This document shows positions 1-12,300 of a stretch of 64,000 bases of DNA, piece after piece. The stretch spans positions 1,426,001 through 1,490,000 of the forward strand of contig NC_085881.1 of NCBI RefSeq assembly GCF_035222275.1, in the 5' to 3' direction. Each line of letters starts with the position of its first letter. The stretch's first letter is position 1. The DNA comes from Podospora bellae-mahoneyi (lineage: Eukaryota; Ascomycota; Sordariomycetes; Sordariales; Podosporaceae). The translations under genes and the position numbers were made by a program. A model generated the notes under the pieces. The model saw only the letters and a program-made list of their open reading frames with translations, did no database searches and was not told the DNA's origin.

Positions 1-3000
1 GTGGTGCCGGCGGCAGCATACTCCCACCACTCCCACCAACACCAACCCCGGGCGTCCCAGGATCCGGGATCCTCCCCCTCTGCCTCTGATGCAACAGATA
101 CTGCTGGTGATGCAGCCTCTGCTGCAACAGCTGGTGTTGACTTCTTCCACCTGCACAACCACCACCACCACCAGCAGCAGTCTTAGCAGGCGACGGACTC
201 AGCCCGCTCCCTCCAGCCCTCCCATCATCCACCACCTCATGATACACCCTCTTCTTCATCGGCGAGTCACCTTTCTAAGGCCACCTCCCCTTATTGTCCC
301 CCCCATCCCGTCCCCCAGCCGGCAGGTTCACATCCGAAACCGACTCCATCCTCGAAATCGAACTCGGCGCCCTCGCCCTCCTGACTTTATTCCCGCTCTG
401 TCCAGACGTGGCCGTCGTAGCCGTCGTCCCGCTGCTCCCAGTAGACAAACTAGTCGATCCGCTCCCCCCACTGGCATCCCGCTCCCTCTCTATCCTTTCC
501 AGCCTCTCCCCTAACCTATCAGCACCGTCCTGCCTCGCAGACTGGCTGAACCTCTCACTGCTGCTGCTGTCTTGCCGGGCACTCTGGCTAAAATAACTCC
601 GGCTTTGGGAGTGACTATCCCTTCTGGCTTGGTGCCCAAACGCGGCAGAGCTACTGCTCGGTCTATTGGAACTGCTCGGGTTCACAAGATTGAAACCCGC
701 TGCTGATAAAAAGCTAGAGCTTGTCGGGCTGGCAGAGTACTGCGACGCTCCCGTGATGGAGATCGACGATCCAGATCGTAACCGGCCCATGACGTGCTCC
801 CGACTGCTAAGAGAAGAATCACTCCTCTCTGCCCTCGTAGCGGTAATAGGCATCGACGCCGCAGTCGACAAGCTCGGCCGTGTAAAATGCGAATGGCTCG
901 TCCTCGGCAACCGACTCTTCACCCCCGACCCAGAAGACGGACTCATCGCCAACCCGGCCGCCGTGGCATCTTGGCTCACCCTCCTAGGTATGCTCGTCGC
1001 CACCACGGCCCCTTCTCTACTCCTCGGCCGAAACAACGCCGCCTCCCTATCCTGCGCCAACCCCACCGCCGTCCTCTTCGGCGTACTATTCGCAACCTCG
1101 ATGTAAGCCGCCGCACTCGAGCTCGACTGGCTAGCCCGATGCCCCGTCGGTGTATGCGGCCCACCACCACCACCGCTCAAGTGCAAGCCCCCAGGCGGCG
1201 TATAACTGGTATTCCTCCTCGGCCCACTCCTGCTCCTCCCCGCACCCACCCCCGCTCCTCCTACCGACCCCCCCATCGACCCCTGAACACTGTTCCCCAA
1301 CCCCAACCCACTCAACGCCAGCGCCTCATGCTGCAGGTCATTGCCAAAGTGAGCCCTCACCAGCTCCCCAGCCAAATTCCTAACCAGCACCGCCGGGTCC
1401 TTATCCGCCAACCCCTGAATATCATCAAACAACGCCCTCAAGTGCTTCCCCGTGTTGGACGAGTTGTTGGACGACATACTCAAATTATGCGCCTCGCACC
1501 CATCCATAATATTCCTCACCAGCCTCAGCAAATTCAACCTCACCACCGCCTTCTTATGCCCCAGCTTCTGGGCAATCCCGGCGTACATCTCCGCCTTGGC
1601 CAGACTCGCCGCCACGGCAGGACTCAGCCTCAAGACTTTGAGCAACGGCTCCAAAAGGTTCGGATCAAAAGCATTCGCCTTGGCAGGGTTAAAACAGCTC
1701 ACAATAGCCGTCATAAACATCCCATCCATCAAGTGGCTCTCCACCTTGGCCGTCTCCTCCTGCAGCCAGACATGGATCGCATCCAGCGCAGTGACTTGCC
1801 AGTACTGATCAGCCAGCAGGGTAACGTAAAACTCCAATCCGTGATTCTGCCAGAGATACCTCCTCCCTTTGCTGCCGGAATGTGCCATATCGCAGAGAAT
1901 AGGCAGGACAAACTCCTTTGGTGGGCGGTCCGTCTTCATGATTTTGAGGAGTAGCGGAATAATCCCATTGCTGGCGGCATATTCTTGGCGTTCTTTGCTT
2001 AGTCGACAAAGATTGAACATGGTGTTGAGGACTTGGTTCGAGATCTCGCGGAAGTGCTTCTGTCCCTTCTTCATCGAGAGACTCAGCACATCGATCAAGA
2101 AATCAATCGCATCGGCCGAGTGAAGTGCATCCAAAACCGCTGAGCACTGCGACATGTTCTTGATGAACTTGAGCATCGTGATCTGATGAGCAGGTGTCAT
2201 CCGTCTCAGATCCTTGAGGACCGCTTTTCAGATCATTAGCAACCCTTTTCTCCGTAAAAACAAATAATAAAAAATAAAAGAAAAATTAAAAAAAAATTAA
2301 ATAAATAAAAATAAAATAAGAAAAAAAAAAAGGAGGGGGGGGGGACTTACTCTTTAAAACCTGCCTCTCAGCCACAACCTCCTTCACATACGCCTCCGCC
2401 TGGGAGAACAGATAAAAAATCCCCACAATCCTCCCCTCCACCAACTCGCTCAGCTCATCCCCCCGCTCCTCGTCCAGCACCTTGTGCAATATCGCCGCCA
2501 GCGGATCCAAAATCTTGCTCCTGCTGAAAATCCGGCAGAAATCATTCTTCGGCGTCGGCCCCTGCAGCTCAAACACATTCCATATCCCATTCACCCCAAT
2601 CAGCACCAGATCCTGACTCGTCTCATAGTCCTCATCCAGAAACTCCACCAAGACATTCAACCCGCCCGCGCTGACAAACATTTGCAATGTCAGGGTAGAA
2701 GTCTGATACATCTGCCTCACAAACGCCGCAGCCTCGAGCCGAATCTCATTCGAGTACTGTCTGGCGGCAAACTTGGTGACGATCGGTATCCCACCGACGA
2801 AGCACAAGTTCTCTTGCAACTCCACATCATCAAGGATAATCTACCCCTTTGTTAGTCCCCTTCCCACGACACCCAATTCACAAAACTCACCGCATTAACA
2901 ATCCTCAACAACCCCAACACCATGCCCCCCCGACTCTTAACCCCACACCCCTCCAAAATCTCCAATATCGGCAGCAGCCCATGCGCCCCCATGATCAGCC

Positions 3001-6000
3001 CCTTCACCTCCTCCCCCCCCTCCCACAAATACGCCAGCAAATCCTCGGCCAGCTCCCCCAACACCTCCTCATCCTCCACCTGCCTCATCTTGGACAAACT
3101 CTTCACCAAACTCTCCACCTTCTCCGCCATCCTAGCATGTCGATCTCTCGCAATATTCGCCGCCAAATCCATCTCGTCCATCCACCCCGGCTCCTCCATC
3201 ATGGCAAACGGATCGTCCTCGTCCCCGTCGTCGTCCCCAAGCCAGCTGCTATTCGACAGCTTACTCAGCACCAGCTGCTGCTGCTGCTGCTGACCATCTT
3301 CACTCCCCCTATCACTTTCTTCAGCCGTCGCCTCGTTCTTCAAGAAAGACGTCGCGTTGTCAGTCCCCGGGACAACGCCAAATATATCCGAGAAATCCTC
3401 GTCCTGCTCGTCCTCGGCAAACTTTGTAATCTCCACTTGCGATCTCGTCCTTCGAACAGGCGGTTCAGGCGGCTGTAACGACGACCCCGTCGTTGCTGGC
3501 GGTCTCGAGGAGTTAGGTCTCCTTATGCTAGCCCCCAAGGGAGGTTGCTGGTGTTGAGTGGCCGATCTCGGTGGAGGACTGGTGAGATCCGAGGGGTGGA
3601 ACAGCTGTGGAGCTTCCTATAAAATCATCAATAGTTAGTCTCTATTTATTGATCTCATCTCCTCAATGTCCACAATAAACATGGTCATTCTCCTCAGCAC
3701 AATAGAAAAAACATACCTTGACAACCCCCAATCTCCTGTCAAAAACCCCCTCGTTATCCGCAAACAAATCCGAATAATCATTGTCCCCCGACTGCTCCCG
3801 ATACAGCAAATCTGGCCTCGGCGGTAGCTCAAACTTGCCGTTGTTCCCCAACAACTGCTGCTTCGTCGGTGACTTTGACACCCTGCTATCCCTGCTCCTC
3901 TGCCTCCTATGCTTCTCACTCAACCGGTCACTGCTCTTCTTCGGCCGTGGCCGTATCGTCTGCTCCTGCGCATCAAAGCTCTCAGACCAGTGCTTTGGCC
4001 CTTTGATCGTCAGCAGCTCCCCCTCAAAGTTATCATCCCAGTTTTCCGAGTCCTGGTGGCTGTCAATAGAAGCAAACGCCTTGAGCCGGTCGCTGGACAA
4101 CAACCCCCCAAAGTTATCCTGCCCCTTGATATGCGGGAGGTGAAGAGCCGTGGGCGAGATAGCAGACGCAAAGTCGTTGTCCCAGTTGTCGTCGTCGGGT
4201 ACCTCTGGTGATCTGAACGCATCGGGAGTAGGTCTCTGCTTCGTCACCAGCGTCAAGGGGCCCCTGATGTTCGTAGCCAGGTTCGGCCGCTGGCTGATCG
4301 GGCCGTTGCTCTGATCAGACCCAATCGAGACTCTCATGTTGTGCTCCGAAGACCTGAGAGCCTTATTCCACTGCTTAACCTCCTCAACCGCCTGGTTGAA
4401 GTTGGCAGGTGGTCTCGACACCGGAGCGTCCGTCCTCCTGCACCCAATAATCCACGGGTGCTTCATCAGCTTCTTCGCCGTAACCCTCAGATTCGGATCT
4501 TTCTGAAAACAAGCCATAAGAAAGTCCCTCGCAACCTATCCCACCCAAATCATTAGCCCTCCCCCGAAACCCGTCCTACCCCAAAAAAAAACTCACCGGA
4601 GACACCCCCTCAGGCAAAGGAGGGTGATCATCATTAACAATGGCAAACAGCGCCGGCATAGCCGCCAAGTTATGATACGGCGGCTTCCCCTGCAGCAGCT
4701 CAATAACCGTACACCCGACGCTCCAGATATCGCTCGCCGACGTCGCACCCGACAGCTGAATAATCTCTGGCGCCATCCAGTACGGGGTCCCCACCACCTG
4801 AGCCTCCTTGTCGTTCCCCGTCATGAACTGGCTCGTCGAAACGCCAAAGTCGGCCAGCTTGACCGTCCCATCCTTGGTCGTCAGTATATTCGCCCCCTTG
4901 ATGTCCCTGTGAATCACACCCTGGTCGTGCAGATACTGCAAGCCCTGTAGGACCTGAGCCATGTACACGCCCACCAAGTTCTCGGGAAACTTTCCGTACG
5001 CCTTGCAAATCGAATGCAGTGATCCATTTTCGCAGTACCTAAAATACGAGTCAGCCGTCTCCCCATTCCCTCCGTAACAAACAAAAAACTCACTCAAGGA
5101 TGATATTCAAGCACTCGGCCGTCTTGACAAACCCGACATACTTGACGATATTCGGATGCTGTACCACCCTTGTCAGCCTTTTCCCCCTTTCTTCTAACCC
5201 CTACCCATGCATCACAACTCACATTGAGATTCTTCAACAAATCGATTTCAACCTGCAGATCAACAACCCATTAGCAAAGCCCCGGCATTCCCCCAGTCTT
5301 GTCCCACCACCACCCCTCTCGGTCCGGTATCTTCTCAGCCAAACCTACCTCAACCATACGCAGCTCACTCTTCGGCACATCCACCAGCTTGATCTGCTTA
5401 ACAGCCACCGCCTCCCCGGTCCCCCAATTAAAGGCCTTGTAGACAGATCCGAAAGCTCCCTTTCCGATGCAGTCTCCTAGTCTCTACATAGAATTTTGGT
5501 CAGCTTATGTCTCATAACCCAGTGAAAACAGTCCGGGGCGGGGTGTGTGTATGCAAAAGTGTGATGTATCAACCCCAAAACAAACAAGAAAAAAAACCCA
5601 ATCCCAATCCCGCCAAGCCACACACATGCGTATCCTGCACCGGGGTATGTATGGCGGACGGTATACTGCACACCCCCTCCATACATTCCCCTCCCCTCCC
5701 CTCCCCTCCCCCACAACACGAAAAAGAAAAGAGGCAGCATGGCTTTCGGGTATCGGGAAATCCCAGTCCATAAAGTGATCGATCCAATCTGATAGGAAGG
5801 GTAGACCTAAAGAAAAAAAAAAGAAAAACAAACGTCCTCCGGAAGGGGGGGTCAGTGAGACAGAAAAGAAAAAAAAGAAAACCTACATAATCCTTCAACC
5901 CCGGATCCTGCACCGGCTTCTCCAACCGATAACTCTGCTCCCTCCTCGGCGTCCCCGGTGTCTTGCTGCTGCCCACCACCGCCTGCTGTTGTTGCTGTTG

Positions 6001-6102
6001 CTGTAGCTTCCCCCCATTCCCACCGCCTTGATGATATGCCGCCGCCGCCCTGTCCGAACCAGAGGTTCCTATCGGCGGCGGTGGTGGTGGTGGTGGTGCC
6101 AT
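1..6102 (-). CDS. cdc7: SIN-type protein kinase Cdc7/SepH (partial at the left edge)
   Basis: This is the septation initiation network kinase (S. pombe Cdc7, Aspergillus SepH), known to act downstream of the Spg1 GTPase at the spindle pole body. Exons inferred from splice signals and frame are 5887-6102, 5349-5483, 5223-5252, 5094-5158, 4597-5038, 3717-4535, 2891-3616, 2351-2840, 332-2223 and 1-274. The start is the ATG at 6102, preceded by an in-frame stop. After a poly-Pro and poly-Gln leader (1-72), the kinase domain shows GKGAFGSV (79-86), Lys101, HRDIKGANI (192-200), DFGVS (212-216) and GTPYWMAPE. An acidic linker, a HEAT/ARM-like helical half typical of this family and a Ser-rich tail follow. 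The frame meets a stop at 275, but that TAG is also the acceptor of a plausible 57-nt intron, and the frame beyond stays open to base 1. The protein is therefore at least about 1,690 aa and its C terminus lies outside the window. If the intron is not spliced, it ends at 275 with 1,623 aa. Confidence 0.88.
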
Positions 6103-6848
6103 GCCTGGCTGGTGCTGTCACTCTCCCAAACCCTCCTTGTGCCCTTTTCCTCAATTGTAATAGTTGTCGTTGTGTGGTATTCCTCCTCCACCAGCAGCAG
6201 CAGGAACCGGCGGTAAGAGGTAAGAGAAGGGCGTCGGTACCCTGATGGTCATATCCCCGCGCCCTCAATCCTCCGCGGGGTCTCGATACTGGGCGATGGG
6301 ACTGAAATAAATGGATTTTATTGGAGGGGTAGATACGTCCTCGCAATTCGTCCGTATTTCTCTCGCACCTGGCGGGGAAAAGACGCAGCAAACAGAGCTA
6401 TCCTTGAGGTTGTTGGAGCCTCGGTTTTGCGGGTTGGGGCTCCGAGCAAGCAAGCAGTAGGTGAACAATCGCTCCCAATATTCACCGTCGTCAGCAGCGG
6501 GGCTACCTAAATCAATTCGTTCCTTCGTTCGCTCGTTCGTCGTGAATTCCCCGTCGTCGTCGTCGTCGTCGTTCGTTCGTTCGTTGTAGTGAATCAAAGA
6601 GAAATTATCCCACCACTTTCCCTGCCCGCTCAGGTAGTTTGGTGTCGGATATCGGACGATGCAGACGCAACAAGCGTTCCCTGTCAGGCTCCAAGGCCAG
6701 TACAACAAAAGAAGAAGAAGAAAGAAAAAAGATTCATGCAATCCCCTCCCCTCAGGCAATAAAAAAAAGCCCCAAGTTTCAAGAATGCACCCCAGACAAT
6801 ACTGAAAACCCAGATCGCAAAATCGCGGGGTACTTAAACTAGGTATCT

Positions 6849-6888
<40 letters not shown>

Positions 6889-7892
6889 TCTCCAAAGTTT
6901 CAACCAAAGAAACAGGAAATCGGAGGTCGAGATCCAGGCCAGGCAGGGCTGGGCTGCAGCCAGCGCCCCCCATGCCCCCCCCCCAGTGGACCGTGCCTGC
7001 AGCAGGGCCAACATTGGCGTGTCACCCACTTTTGTTTAGCGCCTGAGTAAAGTAAAGTGGTAGGTAATGCCGCTACTTTCCATCCTCACCTCAGGGGCAG
7101 GGGTTATGAACTGTAAGGATGACACCTACCTGGGAGAAATGTTAATGTATGTATGTTATAACCAAAAGATTGTGAATAATAGGTTGATACTGGTATGCTA
7201 TCTAACCAAGGAATACGTGCCGCCTCTTCTCTTCTTGTTGCTCAGAGTCTCAACAATCCAAGTCTGAACATGTTCCCCCTATCCCATGACAACTCTCAGA
7301 CTCCCCCTCCTTCCCACCGTGCCATCCACCCAGAGGAATTCATCATGAGCCGTGTTTGAGAAAGAGTGCACCACACACACATAAAAGGCGGGGATAACCT
7401 CATGCATGACACCGTGAAACAAAACAAAACAAAACAAGGAGTCACGATGGTGAACCCTGGAACAATAATCCATCACATCTGCTGCTGCCTCCTCCAACTC
7501 TTAAGGGCCAGTTGCCCAAAACTACCTCTATGTACAGAGAATATCATACAAGTCATCAATCCACCATTAACCCTATGTGACTGAGAAACCAACCACCGCT
7601 GTGATCCTTGCAAACAATAAAACTAATACAAAGCTGTTGGTGCATCATTATAAGCCATATATTTCCTTCAAAGCCAAGAGTAAACAGCAATACCCACAAG
7701 CAAATGGGATGCACTTTTTTCCATGACAAGCTGCCAGACCGATACCAAAGGGTAATCCCTAAAACCAAAGCCCAGTAACGCCGTAAAACCAAATGTGCCA
7801 ATGACATTCAGAAACGCTTTTGCCGAGAATGAAAAAAAATGAAAAAAAAATGAAAAAATCAATAAACCGCTTCGAGAAATACACCCGGTGGC
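6103..7892. promoter_or_regulatory. Intergenic: cdc7 promoter/leader and 3' region of the next gene
   Basis: No credible gene is seen in these 1.8 kb. The part next to 6102 should hold the leader and promoter of cdc7, which is transcribed leftward. The part near 7892 should hold the 3' UTR of the gene ending at 7893. It contains a CT/GA microsatellite at 6852-6892 and a short cgt/ttcg-type run near 6525-6590. The other open frames here are short and have no recognisable domain. Confidence 0.6.
6852..6892. repeat. CT dinucleotide microsatellite
   Basis: About 20 CT units occur with a single interruption (cactc) near the right end. On the strand of cdc7 this is a GA tract roughly 750 bp upstream of the start codon. 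GA/CT tracts are frequent in fungal promoters, but no function can be assigned from sequence alone. Confidence 0.9.
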
Positions 7893-9525
7893 TCAGTTGG
7901 CCGAGGCCTCGCGGGACAAAGTCCTGCTCAATCCCACCTCTGCCCACCAGTCGTCTGGAATATCCTCACGTTGAGCAAGGCTGCGGACGAGCCGCTGCAT
8001 CACCTCAACTCCACCAAAGACCGAGGGGTCGTCGCTGCTGCTGCCGCTACGCCCGGCAACGTCTGCCCATGACCGTCCGGTGCTTCGAGCGCGGGGAAGG
8101 ATAAAATTTCTAATATCATCCTCGAGCTCGTCCTCGTCTGTGTCGGAATTGTCGCATCCCGACGCGAGCTCCACCTCGACGGTCTGGGGGTTGGTGAAAG
8201 AGGTCCTGGAAGAGGCAGCAACGGTGCTCTGTGTCGCAGCCGCCGATGCTGTAGCAGAAGCAAAGGAAGAGCCGACGCTCGGGGGCTGCGGATCCGGAGC
8301 AATCGTGGTTAACAGCGTCTCCCATGCATTGTCGCCATCGGGACTAAGACTTCTGCTACGGTCACCGAGACCATCAATGCCCGCCGCACCATGGCCAATA
8401 GCCGGGGGAACAAGAAGGGTTGACCCGCTGCGCTGAGCGCGTTCCTGCCGACGGGACTCAACCCATCGACGGCCGGCTGTGTAAGGATTTGAGGTTTCAT
8501 CACCAAAAATGTACGATTCGCCCCGTGTGTTCGAAGCTGGTCTGCTGAAGGGAGGAGCAGCTCCCGCCGGGGATGTAGTGGAGCTCCGCGACTATGAGAA
8601 AGTCAGCAACAATGAACAGGTTGTTATGGCAACCACGACAGCACATACCGGATGATTGGGAGCCTGGGTACTCCGGAGGCTCGACACCATGGGAAGCGGT
8701 TCCATACGAGACATGTAACGGTCGCGGCGTTGAAAGTTGCTGTAGGCATCCTGTGCAGCTAACTGCGAATCGGTTGGCCGAGGTAGGATGGGGGAATTGT
8801 CGTCATCGGTTTGTGTTTGAGTCGGATTCGAGCCGGCGTGCAGGTGAGCCCAGCGCTCACCAAACATGGTGATGACTCGGTCATCGAGCCCTACGTAGGC
8901 GCGACGACGGCCATATCTGGAAGCAGCATCGGTGGGTGGCTCTAGAGCGGGTGACCGGCGCCGTGGTTGCTCAGGATCCCAATGGGTGTCATTGACAAGG
9001 CGGCGACGGTTGGGGTTGCCCCCTGCAACTGGAACTGCTGCTATATGCGCAACAGCAGGAACGGGAGGCGGCTCCAGGGTGGGTGATCGGCGGGGTTCCC
9101 AGATGGCATCCTCGAGAACGCGGCGGCGGCGCTCGCGGACCTGTTCCCGTGCGTGGTCGCGCGTGCTGTGGTATCCCCGGACAAGACGGTGCCGGCGAAT
9201 GGTCGAGCGCGCTTCTGCCGAACTTTTTTCAGCGGCAGGCTTGGATTGGATGTCCGACTCGACCGGCGCTTGGTACAACCTGATTGGTGAAGATGCAGGA
9301 TTAGCTCATTTCTTTGCAAAGCAAAGAAAAAGAATTGCGCCCGCGATACGGGAGTGTCTTGAAGAGGGTGCTGGTGGGCTTGCGCGATGGCAAACCCGGA
9401 AGTGGGATGGATATGCCGTTGTCCCAAGTACGGACAGGGAGGGCTGGCTTCAGGGGCAAACCTACCGGAGACCCATCTTCTGATTCACTAAGCTTCGATG
9501 GCGTCGCGTAAGGCGCTCCGGTCAA
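7893..9525 (-). CDS. Uncharacterised fungal protein (5' end unresolved)
   Basis: I do not recognise this protein. Three coding segments join in frame: 9350 up to about 9525, 8649-9279 and 7893-8591. The introns are 9280-9349 (70 nt, ending caatcag) and 8592-8648 (57 nt, donor gtatgt, acceptor tag). At least 501 residues result. The protein is rich in Arg, Ser, Pro and acidic residues and looks largely disordered. It has Arg-rich patches (VRERRRRVLED, YGRRRAYVG), a DNAWETLLTTIAPDPQPPS segment, an acidic stretch NSDTDEDELEDD and an ordered C-terminal part with PDDWWAEVGLSRTLS. No enzyme motif, membrane segment or signal peptide is visible. The first segment has no in-frame ATG. A short upstream exon starting at the ATG at 9741 (MARPTLDFDAAPP) is possible but its donor would be weak. 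The gene is probably real because the frame is open across three segments with sensible introns. Confidence 0.6.
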
Positions 9526-10121
9526 AATCGAGGCGAAAAAGGTAAGGACGGCAACGGGTGGCTAATTTTCAAAGTGGCCGTGATGATGCGCCTCGTCAAT
9601 CGATGGGAACGCGATGTCGGGGGATAATGCGCCAATGTGTCGATGTCGATGTTGGGCGTCGCGGGTAATCGGGCGGAACAAGAGGGAGTTTTACGACCGG
9701 TTCGGGGGGGCTGCGTCAAAGTCCAAAGTTGGGCGGGCCATTCCTTTTTGTGGGTGGGGCTGTTTCTTCTGCTGGTGCACGGGAATGGGGCCCTTGGCGC
9801 AGAGCCTGGGCTTAGTCCCCTCTTTATAAGGATAACACTCAGCCAACCCCAGCCACAATTGTTGTTTACTGCACAAATGAAATGCTTCTATCAGTTAGTT
9901 CCATGCAAATAGCCATACCTTAAGGTCCCTTGCGCCGATCCCGCATCCCCCCCCCCCAAGCAAAAAGCTAAAATCGACAGGCTCCAGCAGTTCCCCATCG
10001 CCAATCACCGTTCTTGGCAGACCTCAAAAGCATCCGCGGGCCAATAAACACCATGAGTCACTCCTGACATCATTCCCTTGTATCACAATATCGATCCGAG
10101 CATACCAACGACGACAACATC

Positions 10122-11375
10122 ATGATTGATCTAGGGTTGGCCCGCATTGGCCGTCTCATCAAGCACACACCCCAGACGTGGAAGGCCATCCATGTGGCCG
10201 GCACCAACGGCAAAGGCTCCATATGCGCCTACATTTCGGCCATGCTCAACGCCAAAGGCATATCATGCGCCAGGTTCACCTCCCCTCACTTGGTCGACCG
10301 GTGGGACTGCATTGCCATCAATGGCAAGCCCGTGTCGGAATCCTTGTTTCTTGAAGTTGAGAGGCAGGTGAAGCAGAGGGATGTGAGCGAGAACATTGGC
10401 GCAAGCGAGTTTGAGCTCCTGACCGCGACTGCCTTTGAGATCTTCAACCGCCAAAAAGTCGAATACGGAGTTGTCGAAGTTGGTCTTGGTGGCAGGCTAG
10501 ATGCGACGAATACACTCAAACAGAAATCGGTTACCGTTATTTCCAAGATTGGTCTTGATCACCAGTCTTTCCTGGGAAACACCATTGAGGAGATTGCACT
10601 TCAGAAAGCAGGAATTATCCGCCAGGGCGTACCCTGTGTGGTGGATGGCAGCAACCAGCAGTCAGTTCTGCAGGTAATAGAACAGCATGCTAAGGAAACA
10701 GGGGCATCATTGCAGTTTCCCAACGCGACAGCTGTTGCGGAAGAGCTTGCGAAGTCAGGAGAGACCTTTGAGCCACACCAAATCCAGAACCTGGCAGCTG
10801 CTCATCTGGCCTTCCGTTTGGCTTGCCCAGAGCATGATGCCCCGTTAACAAGTCTTCTGCCCGCTATCAAGCAGCTCAAATGGCCTGGTCGCCTCCAAAA
10901 GATGAGTCTCGAAAACATTACCGGCCGGCAGCAAGACGTGCTCTTAGACGGCGCTCACAACACCCAGTCAGCTGAGGCACTGTCTGGCTACGTCCAAAGA
11001 CACCTTCGTTCTTCAGGAAATCCAATAACCTGGGCGTTGGCCGCCACGCAAGGCAAGGATATGAACGGGATTCTCAGTCTGTTACTCCAACCTGGTGATC
11101 AAGTCGTTGCTGTCAGATTCGAACCTGTGGACGGAATGCCCTGGGTCAAAGCAGCCGATCCCAAGGAGCTCCTCGACTTGGCCACTCAACATGGTGTCGA
11201 CCAGTCATCGGTCTACAGCGCCGGAGAGAACGTAAAAGACGCTTTAACCAAAGCATCCGAGATGGCAGGCGAAAGGCCAGTAGTAATAGCCGGGAGCCTC
11301 TACCTCGTGTCCAGTGTCTTGAGGCTCTTGCGTGAGAAGTCTCAAGATTCTAGTGAAAATGCCATCTGGTCTTGA
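10122..11375 (+). CDS. FOL3: Dihydrofolate synthase / folylpolyglutamate synthase family (Fol3-like)
   Basis: This is a single-exon protein of 417 aa of the Mur-ligase-like FPGS family. It most resembles yeast Fol3, which couples glutamate to dihydropteroate to make dihydrofolate. The ATP-binding P-loop appears as VAGTNGKGS (about residues 26-34), followed by FTSPHLVDRWD. VEVGLGGRLDATN and a DGAHN motif later in the chain are also typical. The chosen ATG at 10122 gives an N terminus (MIDLGLARIGRLIKH) matching the family start, so no leader peptide is expected and a cytosolic protein is likely. Length agrees with Fol3 proteins. The role in tetrahydrofolate synthesis is inferred from the family. 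A mitochondrial folylpolyglutamate synthase is less likely because the chain is short and has no presequence. Confidence 0.92.
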   Translation: MIDLGLARIGRLIKHTPQTWKAIHVAGTNGKGSICAYISAMLNAKGISCARFTSPHLVDRWDCIAINGKPVSESLFLEVERQVKQRDVSENIGASEFELLTATAFEIFNRQKVEYGVVEVGLGGRLDATNTLKQKSVTVISKIGLDHQSFLGNTIEEIALQKAGIIRQGVPCVVDGSNQQSVLQVIEQHAKETGASLQFPNATAVAEELAKSGETFEPHQIQNLAAAHLAFRLACPEHDAPLTSLLPAIKQLKWPGRLQKMSLENITGRQQDVLLDGAHNTQSAEALSGYVQRHLRSSGNPITWALAATQGKDMNGILSLLLQPGDQVVAVRFEPVDGMPWVKAADPKELLDLATQHGVDQSSVYSAGENVKDALTKASEMAGERPVVIAGSLYLVSSVLRLLREKSQDSSENAIWS

Positions 11376-11477
11376 GCGAGATCACATGATTTTAACGCTT
11401 GAATACACCCAATCAAAAAGGCGGTCAACTGCTCGTGTTCAAACTGGTTGATAAAACATCCCACCACCGTCACTGTC

Positions 11478-12287
11478 ATGACAACCCCCAATCACCTCGT
11501 CATAGTCTGCGGCCACGGCATCTACCTCGGCGGTCCGCAAAATGGTCATGACGAATCAGAATGGCTCATTGAACCGTACAAAAAGGGGGAGACGCCCACT
11601 TTCATGGCGCATATCAAAGCCGGGGCGGATGTTGTGAATTCTGATCCGAGATCAGTGTTGGTGTTTTCTGGGTACTTACCGATCTTACCACATGCTCCCA
11701 AGCACTTGTTTTGCTAACAAACTGCCCTCAGAGCCGCAACCCGCCCAGAAACGCACCTCTCCGAGGCAAAATCCTACTGCAACCTCGCCCTCGACAACAA
11801 CTACTTCCCCCTGACCCTCGTGGGATCCCGTGTGCTGCTGGAGGAACGAGCCCTCGATTCCTATTTCAACATCTTGTTCTCTTTGATCCTCTATTGGCGG
11901 CAGCACCCGTCAAATCACTGGCCGGAACGCATCACCGTCGTCTCCCACAAGTTCAAGCGCACTCGTCTTGTCGACGGCCACTGCGCAGCTGTTGGATTCC
12001 CTCTAGACCGGGTAACCTTCCTCGGCATCAACCCCCCCAGCCTCAAAGCCGAAGACCAAGCCAGCAACCAACTCACCCTCGGTCAATGGGAACAAGACCC
12101 CCACGGTGCCAGCCTTGACCTCCTCGCCAAAAGGCAAAAGAGAAACATCTGGGGTGTCAGCCAAGCCCTGTTCCTTGATAAAAACGAAGCCACAAAGGCA
12201 GGACTGGAAGGACAAATCAGGACTTTAAAAGACGGCTCTCAAACATTGCTCGACTACAAAGGCTGCATCCGTCCCTGGGCTACGTGA
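11478..12287 (+). CDS. DUF218-family protein
   Basis: This is a protein of 249 aa in two exons, 11478-11671 and 11732-12287. The 60-nt intron has a textbook gctaac branch point and cag acceptor. The N terminus reads LVIVCGHGIYLGG. After the junction comes VFSGAATRPETHLSEAKSY, then VGSRVLLEERALDSYFNIL and ITVVSHKFKRTRL. This order matches DUF218 proteins, a Rossmann-like family found from bacteria (YdcF, SanA) to fungi, whose exact substrate is not established. There is no signal peptide or transmembrane segment, so an intracellular enzyme is likely. It is transcribed in the same direction as the folate gene about 100 bp upstream, and its stop codon lies only 13 bp from the stop codon of the convergent hydrolase gene. 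Confidence 0.82.
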
Positions 12288-12300
12288 ATACAAAGAAAAT

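Noticed and set aside
794-1954. 386-codon open frame on the + strand
   Set aside because: It runs antisense to the helical half of the Cdc7 kinase, is Arg/Pro/His-rich as expected from complementing G-rich codons, and has no domain.
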